64,000 bases of DNA, from positions 1 through 64,000 of the forward strand of contig CAWHBK010000001.1 in NCBI GenBank assembly GCA_963827605.1, in the 5' to 3' direction. Below are positions 28,508 to 37,384 of this stretch, piece by piece. The stretch's first letter is position 1. Every line of letters begins with the position of its first letter. This stretch comes from DSYU01 sp963827605. GTDB taxonomy: Bacteria > Chloroflexota > Anaerolineae > Anaerolineales > Anaerolineaceae. The notes under the pieces are model-generated. The model saw only the letters and a program-made list of their open reading frames with translations, was not told the DNA's origin and did not search any database. The translations under genes were made by a program, and so were the position numbers.

Positions 28508-30823
28508 TTACGGGAGATATAATCCTTGCAACTCACCATGCAGGGTATCGGGAAGTTGGTAAGCTTCGCAGCTTTCTGGTTTCAAGATGATATTTTTCTT
28601 CTCGGCGGAATCCGGTTTCCGCAAGCTGATTCCCAGCCAACCTGAGAGGCTCCATTCCATTCCTTCGGCGCCCGCATTTTCTACCAAGAGGTGCATATCG
28701 CTTCCGTCCGCGCGGACCAAGTATACACTGCTGTTGTCCCGCCCGCGGTATGCAATCCACTTGCCATCCAGCGAAAGCCTGGGGTTGAGGAATTTCGGCG
28801 TGCCATTTTCGATCGTAAACTGTTCGTGCAGTGCGCCGCTGGCGGTTTCGTAGGCGTAGACCTTCCAGGCGGCTCCCCCAGTGTAGGGCGCGGCAAAGTA
28901 CAACTGGCTGCCATTAGGGGACCAGCCGATGATCGATTCGTAGCTCTGCTCAGAGATCTGGCGAACCTGGGCACCATCTACGCTAGCGATCGAGGCACTG
29001 TCGATGACGCCGCTCCCCAGATGGCTATAGCCAAGCTCCTTTCCATTCGGCGACCAATGGATGTTGAACCCGGAAGCTTTCAGCAGGATCTGTTCTGCCC
29101 GGGTGGCTACCTGGACGATATGGATCGCATTATCGGTTCCGGAGTAGGCCACCTGCCTGCCGGTGGGTGAGAGGGCGCCCCAGTTCCCATTCAGCGTCAC
29201 CACCTGCTTGCCGCTACCATCCAGGTTATAGAGGACCAGGCCCCAATTCTCCGTGCCATCCAGCTTTTCATACATCAGGACTTTGCCATGGAGAAAGGTC
29301 CCGGCAGGGAGTGGCGCGAGCTGCTCGATGGTATCCTGGGTCAGGCACAAACCCGGCTGCCGGGTGGGGTTGGTAGGAAGATCTGTACGTGGTGTGGTTG
29401 GGGACCACTGTGCCTGCCAGATGACCGCCTTATCCATCAAGGTCAGACCGGAGACGATCACCTTGAGCTTGCCGGTCGGGATTTTGGCATAGCTGAGACT
29501 GCGGTTGATCTTTCCGTCCCATTTTCCCCCGCCGCCCCAGCCACCTGGGGTGAAGCCTTCAATTTCTACACGGACGCCGTTCACTTCCGGATCGACCTGG
29601 AACATAAAGTCATACCCATTCCGCGAGTCGACGCTGAGCGAAACCAGTTTCAAAGTGTGCTCGAGAAGCTGAATTTCCTGGTTAGACGTAAACTCCTGGC
29701 CTATCCGCGGGTTGGCCCCGGCATCGAATTCAAATTCGGCGGTCGCGGTGGGATCGGGTTGGTATACCCTGATCCTGGGGAAGCGGATGGTTAGCGGATA
29801 AACCAGCCCGGCTGCCTTGAATTGCGCTGCCCAGGGGGTATCGTCCGGACCTGTACCGGCAAGGTCCAGGCTGATATCCTGGGGGTAGGTGTGACTGACG
29901 ATCTTCCCACTGGCATCCCGGATTTCAATACCACCGGCTGGCTCGGTTGTTTCTCCCTGTTGAGGATGGATGCGACCCACCAAAATATATCCATCCGCGG
30001 TCTCGATAACTTTCTCAACGATCACGCCGGTTTCTACCGGTACGCTTTCCACTGGTGGCGTGGCTGTGCTGCTGTTCGCGACCGGCAAAGCTTCCGCTTC
30101 CGTTGCGCGGGCCTGGGGAGAGGGGGAAAGCTCGATCACGGGCATCACCGTCAGATTAGGCGGAGCTGGTGCAAAGCGCAGGGGAAGCTCCCAGTTTTCG
30201 GGTACCGTACCCGGTAAGGTATTAAAAATGCAGGGGATGACCAGCACCGCTTCACTGACGGTTGCGGGAACCGGAAGAAAATTCATATTTGCGGGGACAG
30301 GATGAAAGGAACTGCTGTCGGGGCCAAGCTGCCTTCCATCTGGCAGCCGCAGGTAATCCGCCTTAATGCAGCCCATGGCATCTTCTCGGGTAGGATACGC
30401 CGATCCGGGTACACCAAAGATCCGGTATTCGATGTGCGTGCCATTCCCGGTCAGCACCGCCGAGGTTACGGTGATGGCGATGCTTCCTTTCGTGACGATG
30501 ACCGGCTCGGCCAGGACGCGGATGGGAGCGGTATTGTCGATGATGCCCACGCCGGGAATGTAACCGAGCCATCCGCGCACCGCGGCAAACACGCGCTGCG
30601 GGCCGGCGATAAGCAGACCAGCCCCGAGCAGCAGCGCAATCATGCCGGCCACCCAAGCCGGGCGGCAGAACATGCGTCCCAGACGCTCGGGTAATGGAAT
30701 AGGTCGGGGAGTCTCCACAACCAGGCGAGCACGCAGGCTGGTCAAAAATTCTGGGCGCGGCTGTGGTGTTCGTGCAACGGCTTGAAGTTTTTCTTCAAAC
30801 GAGAGGGAATTTGAGTTAGCCAT
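28508..30823 (-). CDS. anti-sigma-like (DUF4179-type) protein with C-terminal TolB-like propeller
   Basis: This 771-residue protein has a cytoplasmic N terminus of about 55 residues, one helix (WVAGMIALLLGAGLLIAG) and then the AVRGWLGYIPGVGIIDNT motif, followed by beta-rich extracytoplasmic domains. The last 270 residues hold TolB/PD40-like repeats such as GNWGALSPTGRQVAYSGTDN, FNIHWSPNGKELGYSHLGSG and IIGWSPNGSQLYFAAPYTGG. Its start overlaps the upstream ECF sigma gene by eight bases. This fits a membrane anti-sigma factor that senses an outside signal, but no zinc-type anti-sigma motif is seen in the N terminus. The decayed pair at 19032-21172 has the same plan without the propeller. Confidence 0.82.
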   Translation of the reverse strand: MANSNSLSFEEKLQAVARTPQPRPEFLTSLRARLVVETPRPIPLPERLGRMFCRPAWVAGMIALLLGAGLLIAGPQRVFAAVRGWLGYIPGVGIIDNTAPIRVLAEPVIVTKGSIAITVTSAVLTGNGTHIEYRIFGVPGSAYPTREDAMGCIKADYLRLPDGRQLGPDSSSFHPVPANMNFLPVPATVSEAVLVIPCIFNTLPGTVPENWELPLRFAPAPPNLTVMPVIELSPSPQARATEAEALPVANSSTATPPVESVPVETGVIVEKVIETADGYILVGRIHPQQGETTEPAGGIEIRDASGKIVSHTYPQDISLDLAGTGPDDTPWAAQFKAAGLVYPLTIRFPRIRVYQPDPTATAEFEFDAGANPRIGQEFTSNQEIQLLEHTLKLVSLSVDSRNGYDFMFQVDPEVNGVRVEIEGFTPGGWGGGGKWDGKINRSLSYAKIPTGKLKVIVSGLTLMDKAVIWQAQWSPTTPRTDLPTNPTRQPGLCLTQDTIEQLAPLPAGTFLHGKVLMYEKLDGTENWGLVLYNLDGSGKQVVTLNGNWGALSPTGRQVAYSGTDNAIHIVQVATRAEQILLKASGFNIHWSPNGKELGYSHLGSGVIDSASIASVDGAQVRQISEQSYESIIGWSPNGSQLYFAAPYTGGAAWKVYAYETASGALHEQFTIENGTPKFLNPRLSLDGKWIAYRGRDNSSVYLVRADGSDMHLLVENAGAEGMEWSLSGWLGISLRKPDSAEKKNIILKPESCEAYQLPDTLHGELQGLYLP

Positions 30824-31424
30824 GTTTCTGCTCCAGCAGGCTGCCGCTCGGTAGAGCGGTGCCGTTCAGTAGAACGGTTTGCAAACGGGCCTGCAGCCGG
30901 TAGAGGGATTTCTTCACTGCGTCTTCGCGTTTTTTCAAAACGATGGCCATATCCGCGAAGGTGAGTTCTGCCATATAACGAAGGCGGATCAATTCCTGTT
31001 CTTCTTCTGGCAGAGATAGAACCAGCAGACGAAGACGAGTGATCTCATCCAGATGAGTAATCTCATCCGATAGATCGGAGGAAGATGGAATTCCAGATGC
31101 TGCCTCCAAAGGAACTTCCCGGTGTTTTTTTCGGAAGTATTCTTTCGACAGGTTCCGAGCGATGCCGAACAGCCAGGCGGCAAAGTGCCCTCGATTCTGA
31201 TAGCGGGGTAAAGCCTGCAGGGCAGAAAGAAAAAGCTGTGATGTCAGGTCTTCGGCGCCGGCAGGATCACTCGTATGGAAGTAGAAATACTGGTAGATCC
31301 TCACCGCCCATCGATCGTAAATCGCTTGGAAAATTACCGGGTCCTTCTGCGCAGCGAGAGCCAGGTCGCCATCTTGGTCTTGCGTGGTATCTTGTGCGCT
31401 GGCAATGATTTGGCTATATTGCAT
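30816..31424 (-). CDS. ECF RNA polymerase sigma factor
   Basis: This sigma-70 group 4 protein has 202 residues. Region 2 contains AIYDRWAVRIYQYFYFHTSD, AEDLTSQLFLSALQALP and FAAWLFGIARNLSKEYFRKK. Region 4 contains EQELIRLRYMAELTFADMAI and VLKKREDAVKKSLYRLQARL. The start at 31424 is supported by AGGAGAAATA. It overlaps the next gene by eight bases, so the regulator and its putative membrane anti-sigma partner are coupled. Target promoters are unknown. Confidence 0.92.
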   Translation of the reverse strand: MQYSQIIASAQDTTQDQDGDLALAAQKDPVIFQAIYDRWAVRIYQYFYFHTSDPAGAEDLTSQLFLSALQALPRYQNRGHFAAWLFGIARNLSKEYFRKKHREVPLEAASGIPSSSDLSDEITHLDEITRLRLLVLSLPEEEQELIRLRYMAELTFADMAIVLKKREDAVKKSLYRLQARLQTVLLNGTALPSGSLLEQKHG

Positions 31425-31810
31425 TATTTCTCCTAATTGTGCCTGGCGATAATTTTTCAACCAGAGCATGGCGCAGTAGATTTGAAATGCATTTCTACAT
31501 ATAGAATCAAATGAGAAGCAAAAAAGGGACAAAAGGTAAATTCTGGAGGCAGCGAGATTTGATGGAATGGCACATGTTTCGTAAATTGCGTATGCATTAT
31601 GATCTTAACAAGACGAGTCCTAAAGGCCGGTGTATCAATGATCTGTGATAAACGGTATTTTAAAGCCTTCACTGGTCCAATTCAAGAAAGAGCGGACAGT
31701 GATCACTTCGGGGGCGCCAATCGACATAATCGCCCATCCATTGGCGAGGCGCCCTTTAGCTCCAATATATAAAAAACAGTAGGGGCAAAATCAACATACA
31801 AGGTGCCAAT

Positions 31811-31936
31811 CAATTCGAAGAGACCGGGATCGGGCTGGCCAACGTCCGCCAGATCATCAACCGGCACGGCGGAAACACCTAAGCGGAAAGCGAAGTCAAC
31901 CATGGGGCTACCTTTTACTTTTCGCTCCCATTGCGC
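31811..31936 (+). pseudogene. histidine kinase C-terminal remnant
   Basis: The frame reads QFEETGIGLANVRQIINRHG, GNT, a stop (TAA where Trp is usual), then AESEVNHGATFYFSLPLR. That is the G2 box and end of a HATPase_c domain. No HisKA or N box lies upstream. It is the only recognisable feature in the 31425-32346 gap. Confidence 0.65.
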
Positions 31937-32346
31937 TATCCAGTCACTGGTCATACCCCAGTTGTTTCTACCCACAGCGATTTGCCCGGGGCTTATCTTG
32001 CACTTGGTAAGGTGGGATCGTACTGAATCAAACAGGTGCCAACCATTTCTTATGATTATTGGTGCCCTGAACCGCCTCATCAGTGCGCCTTACCTCATTA
32101 GCGAAAAGAGGGCAACGAAAGTAATCTGGAGAAAATTGACCGATTCAGGTGACTAGGAGCGTGATATACTTTAAAACAGGTAGAACGGATGTTTCGGCGC
32201 GTCGCGAAACGCGGCAGGTGATCGACACCGCAGGGTCTGTAAGAAAGAGCCTAATCATACAACCAGGGAAATCAGATTGGCCTGCCTGAAAACGGTGTAA
32301 GTAATACACAGCGTTGGGGCGAACAATCGGAAAGGGGGAATTAATA

Positions 32347-33445
32347 ATGGCTGGTAAGCGACGCAGCAACCATGAGGGATCCATCTTTAAAGATGAAGCC
32401 AGGGGGCTTTGGACGGCGGATATTTATGTTGAGGGGAAGAAGAAGCGGAAAACCAGCAAATCTCAGCAGGTTGCCCGCGAATGGCTGCTGATCCAGCGCC
32501 AGGCCGTCAAGCAAGGGACGTTCGTCTTCGATGAGAGCACCACCCTGTCGCAATTTTTAGACCGCTTTGTCGCGGATATTGTAAAAACCACCCTTAAGCC
32601 AAAGACGATTTCTTCCTATCAGTTTTTAATTGAAAAATACATCAAACCAGCCCTAGGGACAGTACCGCCTCGGGCAGTTGAAACCGCACCACCTGCAGCA
32701 GTTCTATACCGAGAGACTGGAGGCCGGATTATCCAAACGAACGGTGCAGTATATCCATGCCCTGCTTGCGGCGCGCCCTGAATTTTGCGATCAAATGGGG
32801 GCTGCTTACGCGCAATCCCAACCGATAGCGTCCAGCCCCCCAACCCCGGCAAGAAAGCCCCAGAGACGCTTTCAGTCGCTCAGATCCAATCCTTTTTGGA
32901 GGCCGTCAAACCCCACCGCTGGTATCCGATCTACTGCATCGCCATCGGCTGCGGGCTGCGCGAAGGCGAAATCCTGGGCCTGCGCAAGCAGGATGTGGAT
33001 CTGACCGATGGCGTGATCCACGTGCAGCAAACGGTGGATTATATTGCCGGGCACAGCATCATTGGCACCCCCAAATCGGAAAGCTCGCGCCGGTCGGTGG
33101 CCATCCCCGATTTTGTCCTGGCGGTTTTACAGGCGCATCTCCAGACCGTGGCTGCCCCGGAACAGCTGATCTTCACCACATCCAACGGCACGCCCATCTC
33201 GCACCGCAACTTGCTGCGCCACTTTCCACGAAACCTTGGCAGACCTGAACATTCCGCGGGTCAATTTTCATTCCCTGCGCCATTCCTTTGCCACGCTGCA
33301 GCTGATCAACGGGGTCAACCCCAAAATCGTCCAGGAAGCGCTGGGGCACAGCTCCATTACCCTCACGCTGGACACCTATTCACACGTGATCCCTTCCATG
33401 CAAAAAGACGCCGCCAAGAAGCTGGACGCGCTGTTTAAGGTATAG
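32347..33445 (+). pseudogene. tyrosine recombinase (phage/island-type integrase), three frameshifts
   Basis: The joined frames give about 365 residues. An AP2-like DNA-binding N terminus (SIFKDEARGLWTADIYVEGK) is followed by a SAM-like core-binding domain (TLSQFLDRFVADIVKTTLKP) and a catalytic domain. The latter keeps GCGLREGEILGLRKQDVDL (Arg I), HSLRHSFATLQLI (HxxR), LGHSSITLTLDTYSHV (His and catalytic Tyr). Frames change near 32680, 32780 and 33225. It sits 138 bases before a tRNA-Arg 3' fragment in the same orientation, the usual arrangement of an island integrase and its attachment site. As read it is inactive. Confidence 0.82.
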
Positions 33446-33582
33446 GAATTGGTATAGGAATTGGAATCAAAAGGCTGGAATTATGAGAAAGGATGGATAG
33501 TAGATGTGGCATAAATCATAAATTAATAGACAAAATAGCCATATTTACGGCATGATTATTCCTGGAAACCGGCCGCTTCTTT

Positions 33583-33627
33583 CTTCGAATCATTAGGTTT
33601 GGGGTTCGAGTCCCCACGGGGGCGCCA
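33583..33627 (+). tRNA. tRNA-Arg 3' fragment (putative attachment site)
   Basis: The anticodon loop CTTCGAA, 3' anticodon strand TCATT, variable loop AGGTT, T arm TGGGG-TTCGAGT-CCCCA, acceptor strand CGGGGGC, discriminator G and CCA are all readable. The 5' half is missing: the bases before the loop do not pair. It shares the anticodon loop and the CGGGGGCGC end with the intact tRNA-Arg at 118-190, but the T arm differs. A partial tRNA beside an integrase is the classic mark of site-specific integration. Confidence 0.72.
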
Positions 33628-33673
33628 GATGTAGTGAAAGTTCAGCGGGCAACCACCATATATGTCGGTTGAC

Positions 33674-33688
33674 GTCTGCTTTGCTTTT
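33674..33688 (+). repeat. 15-bp direct repeat, second copy
   Basis: GTCTGCTTTGCTTTT lies 50 bases after the discriminator of the tRNA fragment and matches 239-253, which is 49 bases after the intact tRNA. See the island finding. Confidence 0.6.
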
Positions 33689-33784
33689 ACGATCTACTGA
33701 CAAACACCAGAGGGTTTGCTCCTATTAAGGTTACCACTTTTAGCAAGGTATCACGGGCAGGTAACCCTTTATTGATGGTGTACA

Positions 33785-33817
33785 ACTAAAAAACGCCCCA
33801 AAAAGGCGTTTTTTAGT
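33785..33817. terminator. bidirectional rho-independent terminator
   Basis: ACTAAAAAACGCC (33785-33797) and GGCGTTTTTTAGT (33805-33817) form a perfect 13-bp stem with loop CCAAAAA. The A-run and T-run flank the GC core, so it can terminate in either direction. It separates the integrase/tRNA fragment from the transposase remnants. Confidence 0.85.
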
Positions 33818-33849
33818 TTAAATCGCCCGGTTCCTGGCAGAAATTTAGT

Positions 33850-34120
33850 TTGCGAGTCAGGCTGAACGCCAAATATGCACGATCTTCCCCCCTTGATAAA
33901 TCAATCACGGCTCCGCTGAATGGGGTTTGTAAGTTCCTCTTCCAGGCTCTCGGGTGGTCGAGCAAAGTGATAGTAGATTCTCCACCACTCGAGGTATTTT
34001 ATCAGTTCGGGTGTGAACTTCGCTGGTCCTCAGGTGCGGCGAGTCAGTTTACGGACACACTGCCGGACAGTCAAGTTCAGCCTTTCGACAAAAGCTGTAT
34101 TGATCCGTCCGCTCAGTCCG
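33850..34120 (-). mobile_element. IS1-like DDE transposase C-terminal remnant
   Basis: The minus strand reads NTAFVERLNLTVRQCVRKLT, RRT, a stop, then ELIKYLEWWRIYYHFARPPE and SLEEEL. The NTAFVERLNLT and YYHFxRPxxSL motifs mark the C-terminal end of IS1-like DDE transposases that are frequent in Chloroflexota. Internal stops and the missing N-terminal part show it is dead. It directly abuts the IS481-like remnant. Confidence 0.6.
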
Positions 34121-34135
34121 GCCTAGCAGAGTTGC

Positions 34136-34816
34136 TCAGCATTCGAGCATTTTCTCCTTGGCCAGGTGCTTCGTCTCCTGGAACGTCTGATACGGTGTTC
34201 GTCCGAAGCAATATTTACCGGTGTGTATCCTTTCGTGATTATACTGCCAGAGCCATTGATCCAGATCGGCTTGCAACTCCTCCATGGAATGGTAGATTTT
34301 CTTACGAAACGCCACCTGGTAGAACTCTTCCTGAATGGTGCGGTGGAAGCGCTCGCAAATGCCGTCCGGTTGGGGATGCCGAGCTTTCGTCTTAGAGTGG
34401 TCGATATCATCGATGGCCAGGTACAGATCGTACTTATGATGTTCGAGCGAGCCACAATACTCTGTTCCCCGATCGGTCAGCGCCCACAACAGGCGAATAT
34501 CTTCCTCCTCAAAAAACGGCAGTACCTGGTCGTTGAGCATGTCTGCGGCCACCAAGGCGTTCTTGCGATCGTAGAGTTTGACAAAGGCGACTTTGGTGTA
34601 GGTATCGATGAAGGTTTGCTGGTAAATCCGACCAACCCCTTTAATCGTGCCGACGTAGTAGGTGTCCTGGGCGCCTAGATAGCCGGGATGTTCGGTTTCG
34701 ATCTCCCCTTGAGCTTCTTTCTCAACCCGAGCTTTTTCCAACACCTGGAGCTGGTTCTCGGTGAAGACCAGATTTTCAGCGGCTGCTTTCGTTTGTAAGA
34801 CCATTCCTATTTTCAA
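34136..34816 (-). mobile_element. IS481/IS3-like transposase (rve core), N-terminally truncated
   Basis: This frame of 226 residues has the integrase catalytic core: YQQTFIDTYTKVAFVKLYDR with the first Asp, LWALTDRGTEYCG with the second, and PDGICERFHRTIQEEFYQVA with the Glu. The end, WLWQYNHERIHTGKYCFGRTP, is typical of IS481/IS3 enzymes. The family usually has about 330-380 residues, so the N-terminal HTH part is missing. It lies against the N-terminally truncated serine hydrolase at 34820, suggesting that insertion or deletion removed both 5' ends. Confidence 0.78.
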
Positions 34817-34819
34817 TTT

Positions 34820-35498
34820 AGCATTAGCCCACGATTTGGTAATTCACAGAAATGTGGATTTAGACGCACCAATCCCCACTTATTCGCCAGATTTCCACGT
34901 TAACGGCATCTTCGAGAAGCACCCCGAGCGGAAGATGACACTACGCATGCTGCTCAGTCACACCCAGGGTTCTCTCACGAAGCGACCTACGGCAACAATA
35001 ACGACCACCCAGCCAGCTACTCCTTCGAGAAGCATATCACCAGTATCTCGGATACCTGGTTGATGTTCCCAGTGAGCACGCGCTACAGCTATTTCAACGA
35101 AGGGATCGACCTGGCTGGGTACTACATCCCACAGATGCGTACCAGCTTGCCTTTCATCCAATATGTACAGGAGAAGGTGTCGCAACCCATAGGGATGAAT
35201 GATACCTCGCTGGACGTGAACCAGGTGTGTTTAAACCCCACGCAGCGATTGGGCATACCGGGGCTTCCTACGGCCTCCAGTCGATTTATTAATTATCCCC
35301 TTCGGTGGTGTGTGGACTACCGCAGCAGATATTGCCCATTATCTGCAGTTCCATATTAACATTAATGCGAGCGCTCTAGACGGAAAGCGCTTGCTGCTAG
35401 AAGATCTGGTGGCGACGATTTACACGCCGCCCAATTCCTCCGCAACCAACGAAGGCTATGCTCTAAGAAATACATGGATTGTGGGGACAAATTTTTAA
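34820..35498 (+). pseudogene. beta-lactamase-like serine hydrolase, truncated, two frameshifts
   Basis: The frames join as LDAPIPTYSPDFHVN, MTLRMLLSHTQG, FPVSTRYSYFNEGIDLAGYY (YxN-type motif), QYVQEKVSQPIGMNDTSLDV and GGVWTTAADIAHYLQFHINI. This is the order found in class C beta-lactamase-like enzymes and in the intact homologue at 57115. The SxxK nucleophile region is gone, cut off at the IS481-like element. Frame changes occur near 34975 and 35300. The 35499-35829 gap that follows shows no gene. Confidence 0.72.
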
Positions 35499-35829
35499 AC
35501 GTGGCTAAAGATCAGCATCAACAGTTCAAGGATACGTCCGAAGGCTCGCTTTACACGTCTAAACTTCTAAATGCGGCTGAAGTATTAGATCATAACTGAA
35601 AAGTCTCCTTTTCCTTAGCAGGATTCGTTTGGGACCTCTCTCGGGTCATCCCTCGCATTCACAACCAGGATTTATTCGTTCCTGGATTCTTGAAATTGCG
35701 AAACCAATACAAAAACGTTAAAAAGCCCTACCCGCTTTTATCACCCGTTGTAACTATTCATTAACTCATAAAAGATATGCTTTGAGTCATCTGTCGGTTA
35801 TATAGATTCAAGTAAGGGAGCTAAGAGTT

Positions 35830-36510
35830 ATGAACCTTCGTAACATTGTTATTAGAGCCACTCTCGTAGTTATCATCTTGGTCGTCGCTGCTATTGCGGG
35901 ATTGGTTTGGTGGCAGTTCATTATTCCGGTTTATGTCTTCAGCCAGATTCCTTCTGCCGATGGAACAACAATGATCGCCTTGCTAACCTCTGACCGGGCA
36001 CGCTACGTTCGTGAGCCGAGTGAATACGGCTTAGAGCCCGATAGGACCACCCTGTGGAGGTTGCGCACAGGCCGCACAACAGGCACATTGTCGATTTACC
36101 CCATCGCTGGCAATGCGGATTACATCTATATGATGGCTGAAATGTATCCGATAGACGTCTTCCGCAAAGCCTCCATTCCGGCTGTGCGGCTGGAGAACAT
36201 GCAGATCAGCCAGGTGCAGCTATCCAGCAACATGAACTCCCAATCAGTCTTCGCCTCGACAGACAACCCGGAAATTGCACTTGAAGTACAGCAGGGTTTA
36301 ACTCAGCCTGGAAATGAGCTGCCGGCAACCAGTGCCTGGCATGCCTACAACCTTTACCTGCTTTCGCCACAATTGCCTGGGCTACATTACTTCGCCTTCG
36401 CCGTCATAGACCCAGCCGAGAATGTTTATTTATCCAGATCGTTTGATTCTCAAAAAGGGGTAAAGGCCGGGCCGCTCTTCACGCGTTGGGTCCTGGGCCA
36501 CCGAAAATAA
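35830..36510 (+). CDS. membrane-anchored protein of unknown function, 226 aa
   Basis: One N-terminal helix (VIRATLVVIILVVAAIAGLV) anchors a domain of about 190 residues outside the membrane. The body has YIYMMAEMYPIDVFRKASIP and LLSPQLPGLHYFAFAVIDPA, with no cysteines and no recognised catalytic motif. I do not recognise a family. GTAAGGGAGCTAAGAGTT precedes the ATG. It is a single gene between decayed sequence and a terminator at 36848-36887; the gap from there to 37010 holds a promoter element only. Confidence 0.75.
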   Translation: MNLRNIVIRATLVVIILVVAAIAGLVWWQFIIPVYVFSQIPSADGTTMIALLTSDRARYVREPSEYGLEPDRTTLWRLRTGRTTGTLSIYPIAGNADYIYMMAEMYPIDVFRKASIPAVRLENMQISQVQLSSNMNSQSVFASTDNPEIALEVQQGLTQPGNELPATSAWHAYNLYLLSPQLPGLHYFAFAVIDPAENVYLSRSFDSQKGVKAGPLFTRWVLGHRK

Positions 36511-36847
36511 TCTTCAACACAGACTGCCCTTATTTTCATCCCTTTGACCCGCCCCTTTCCAGGATCTACCAAACCGTCTTGATCCTCCACACATTGTTTG
36601 CAGTAACCCTTGTTATTAAAGATAAGATGTGGCAGCCGGTGATATAGCCGGTCTTACTCATCGTGGATCACTTATATCGGATTGAGACGAGCAACTTGCA
36701 AGGCCGGGTAGAATCCAAACACAAACCCAGGTAAGAAAGGGTATAAAAAATGAAGCAGAATCAATTCTGATCACCCGATGCGCATATAAACGCACTTTAT
36801 GCGAGGGTTTGAGCTAAATTTGACGAATTTGAGATCACTAGCGCCTA

Positions 36848-36887
36848 AAAAACAACAGACCTATCGAAGAATAAGGCTGTTGTTTTT
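36848..36887. terminator. rho-independent terminator
   Basis: AAAAACAACAG (36848-36858) pairs with CTGTTGTTTTT (36877-36887), extended by CCT/AGG pairing in the loop, with the T-run in the right arm. It is placed to end transcription from 35830 on the plus strand. Confidence 0.75.
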
Positions 36888-36920
36888 ATTGAGCTCAAAA
36901 TATTTTTTTGTCACCTGTCT

Positions 36921-36964
36921 GTAACGGTACCTTTAACGATGTTTGCACAGCGATGATATAGGAT
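36921..36964 (+). promoter_or_regulatory. TTAACG promoter, copy 1 (small family protein)
   Basis: GTAACG (36921-36926) and TTAACG (36933-36938) form a 12-bp direct repeat. Exactly 20 bases after the second unit is a -10 box TAGGAT (36959-36964). TTTGCACAG lies between them, as in copy 47019-47062. The -10 overlaps an ATG at 36963, which therefore cannot be the start of the following gene. Confidence 0.7.
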
Positions 36965-37010
36965 GAAAGAAAGAAAGAAACAATCGATGGATGAGCATAG
37001 GAGGTCGCGA

Positions 37011-37259
37011 GTGTGCAGGGAAAAGAGCAAGATTGGAATCTATGAGTTTCGATTAGAAGGCAGGCTAGATCTCTGCTGGTCGGAGTGGTTTGAGGGACTG
37101 GAGATTCGCTATGCGGTTAACGAAGAAACCAGCTTGCCTGTCACCATCCTGATCGGTCCCGTCATCGATCAGCCCGCACTGCACGGAATTCTGGAGAGAA
37201 TCGGTAGCCTCAACATCAAGCTGCTATCTGTGCATGAAGCGCGATCCAAAATCCCATGA
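37011..37259 (+). CDS. small family protein (copy 3), 82 aa
   Basis: The GTG start at 37011 is chosen because AGGAGG (36999-37004) lies at ideal spacing and because earlier ATGs fall in or near the -10 box. The protein reads IGIYEFRLEGRLDLCWSEWF, EGLEIRY, then IGPVIDQPALHGILERIGSL followed by NIKLLSV. YEFRLEGRLDxxWSEWFxGL and DQPALHGILERI align closely with the copies at 54744 and 56653. There is no signal or membrane helix. It is the first gene after a TTAACG promoter, 125 bases before a membrane-protein gene. Function unknown. Confidence 0.78.
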   Translation: MCREKSKIGIYEFRLEGRLDLCWSEWFEGLEIRYAVNEETSLPVTILIGPVIDQPALHGILERIGSLNIKLLSVHEARSKIP

Positions 37260-37384
37260 GGCTTCTACGGCAAACAAATCTATTCTTCCACTATGGCAAT
37301 TACCGTGCTGCTGGGCCATCCTTTCGACAATAGAATTTTTGATTATTCTGAAACAGAAGCTGAACAAGTTTTTGGAGAACTCAA

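Noticed and set aside
118..33627. Clean att direct repeat defining an island
   Set aside because: The tRNA ends differ through the T arm and variable loop, so no long identical core exists; kept only as a hypothesis.
35749..35786. TAACT repeats before the gene at 35830 as a sixth TTAACG promoter
   Set aside because: The units are TTAACT/TAACT with 11-bp spacing and TCATCT stands at the expected -10 position, so the pattern is not met.
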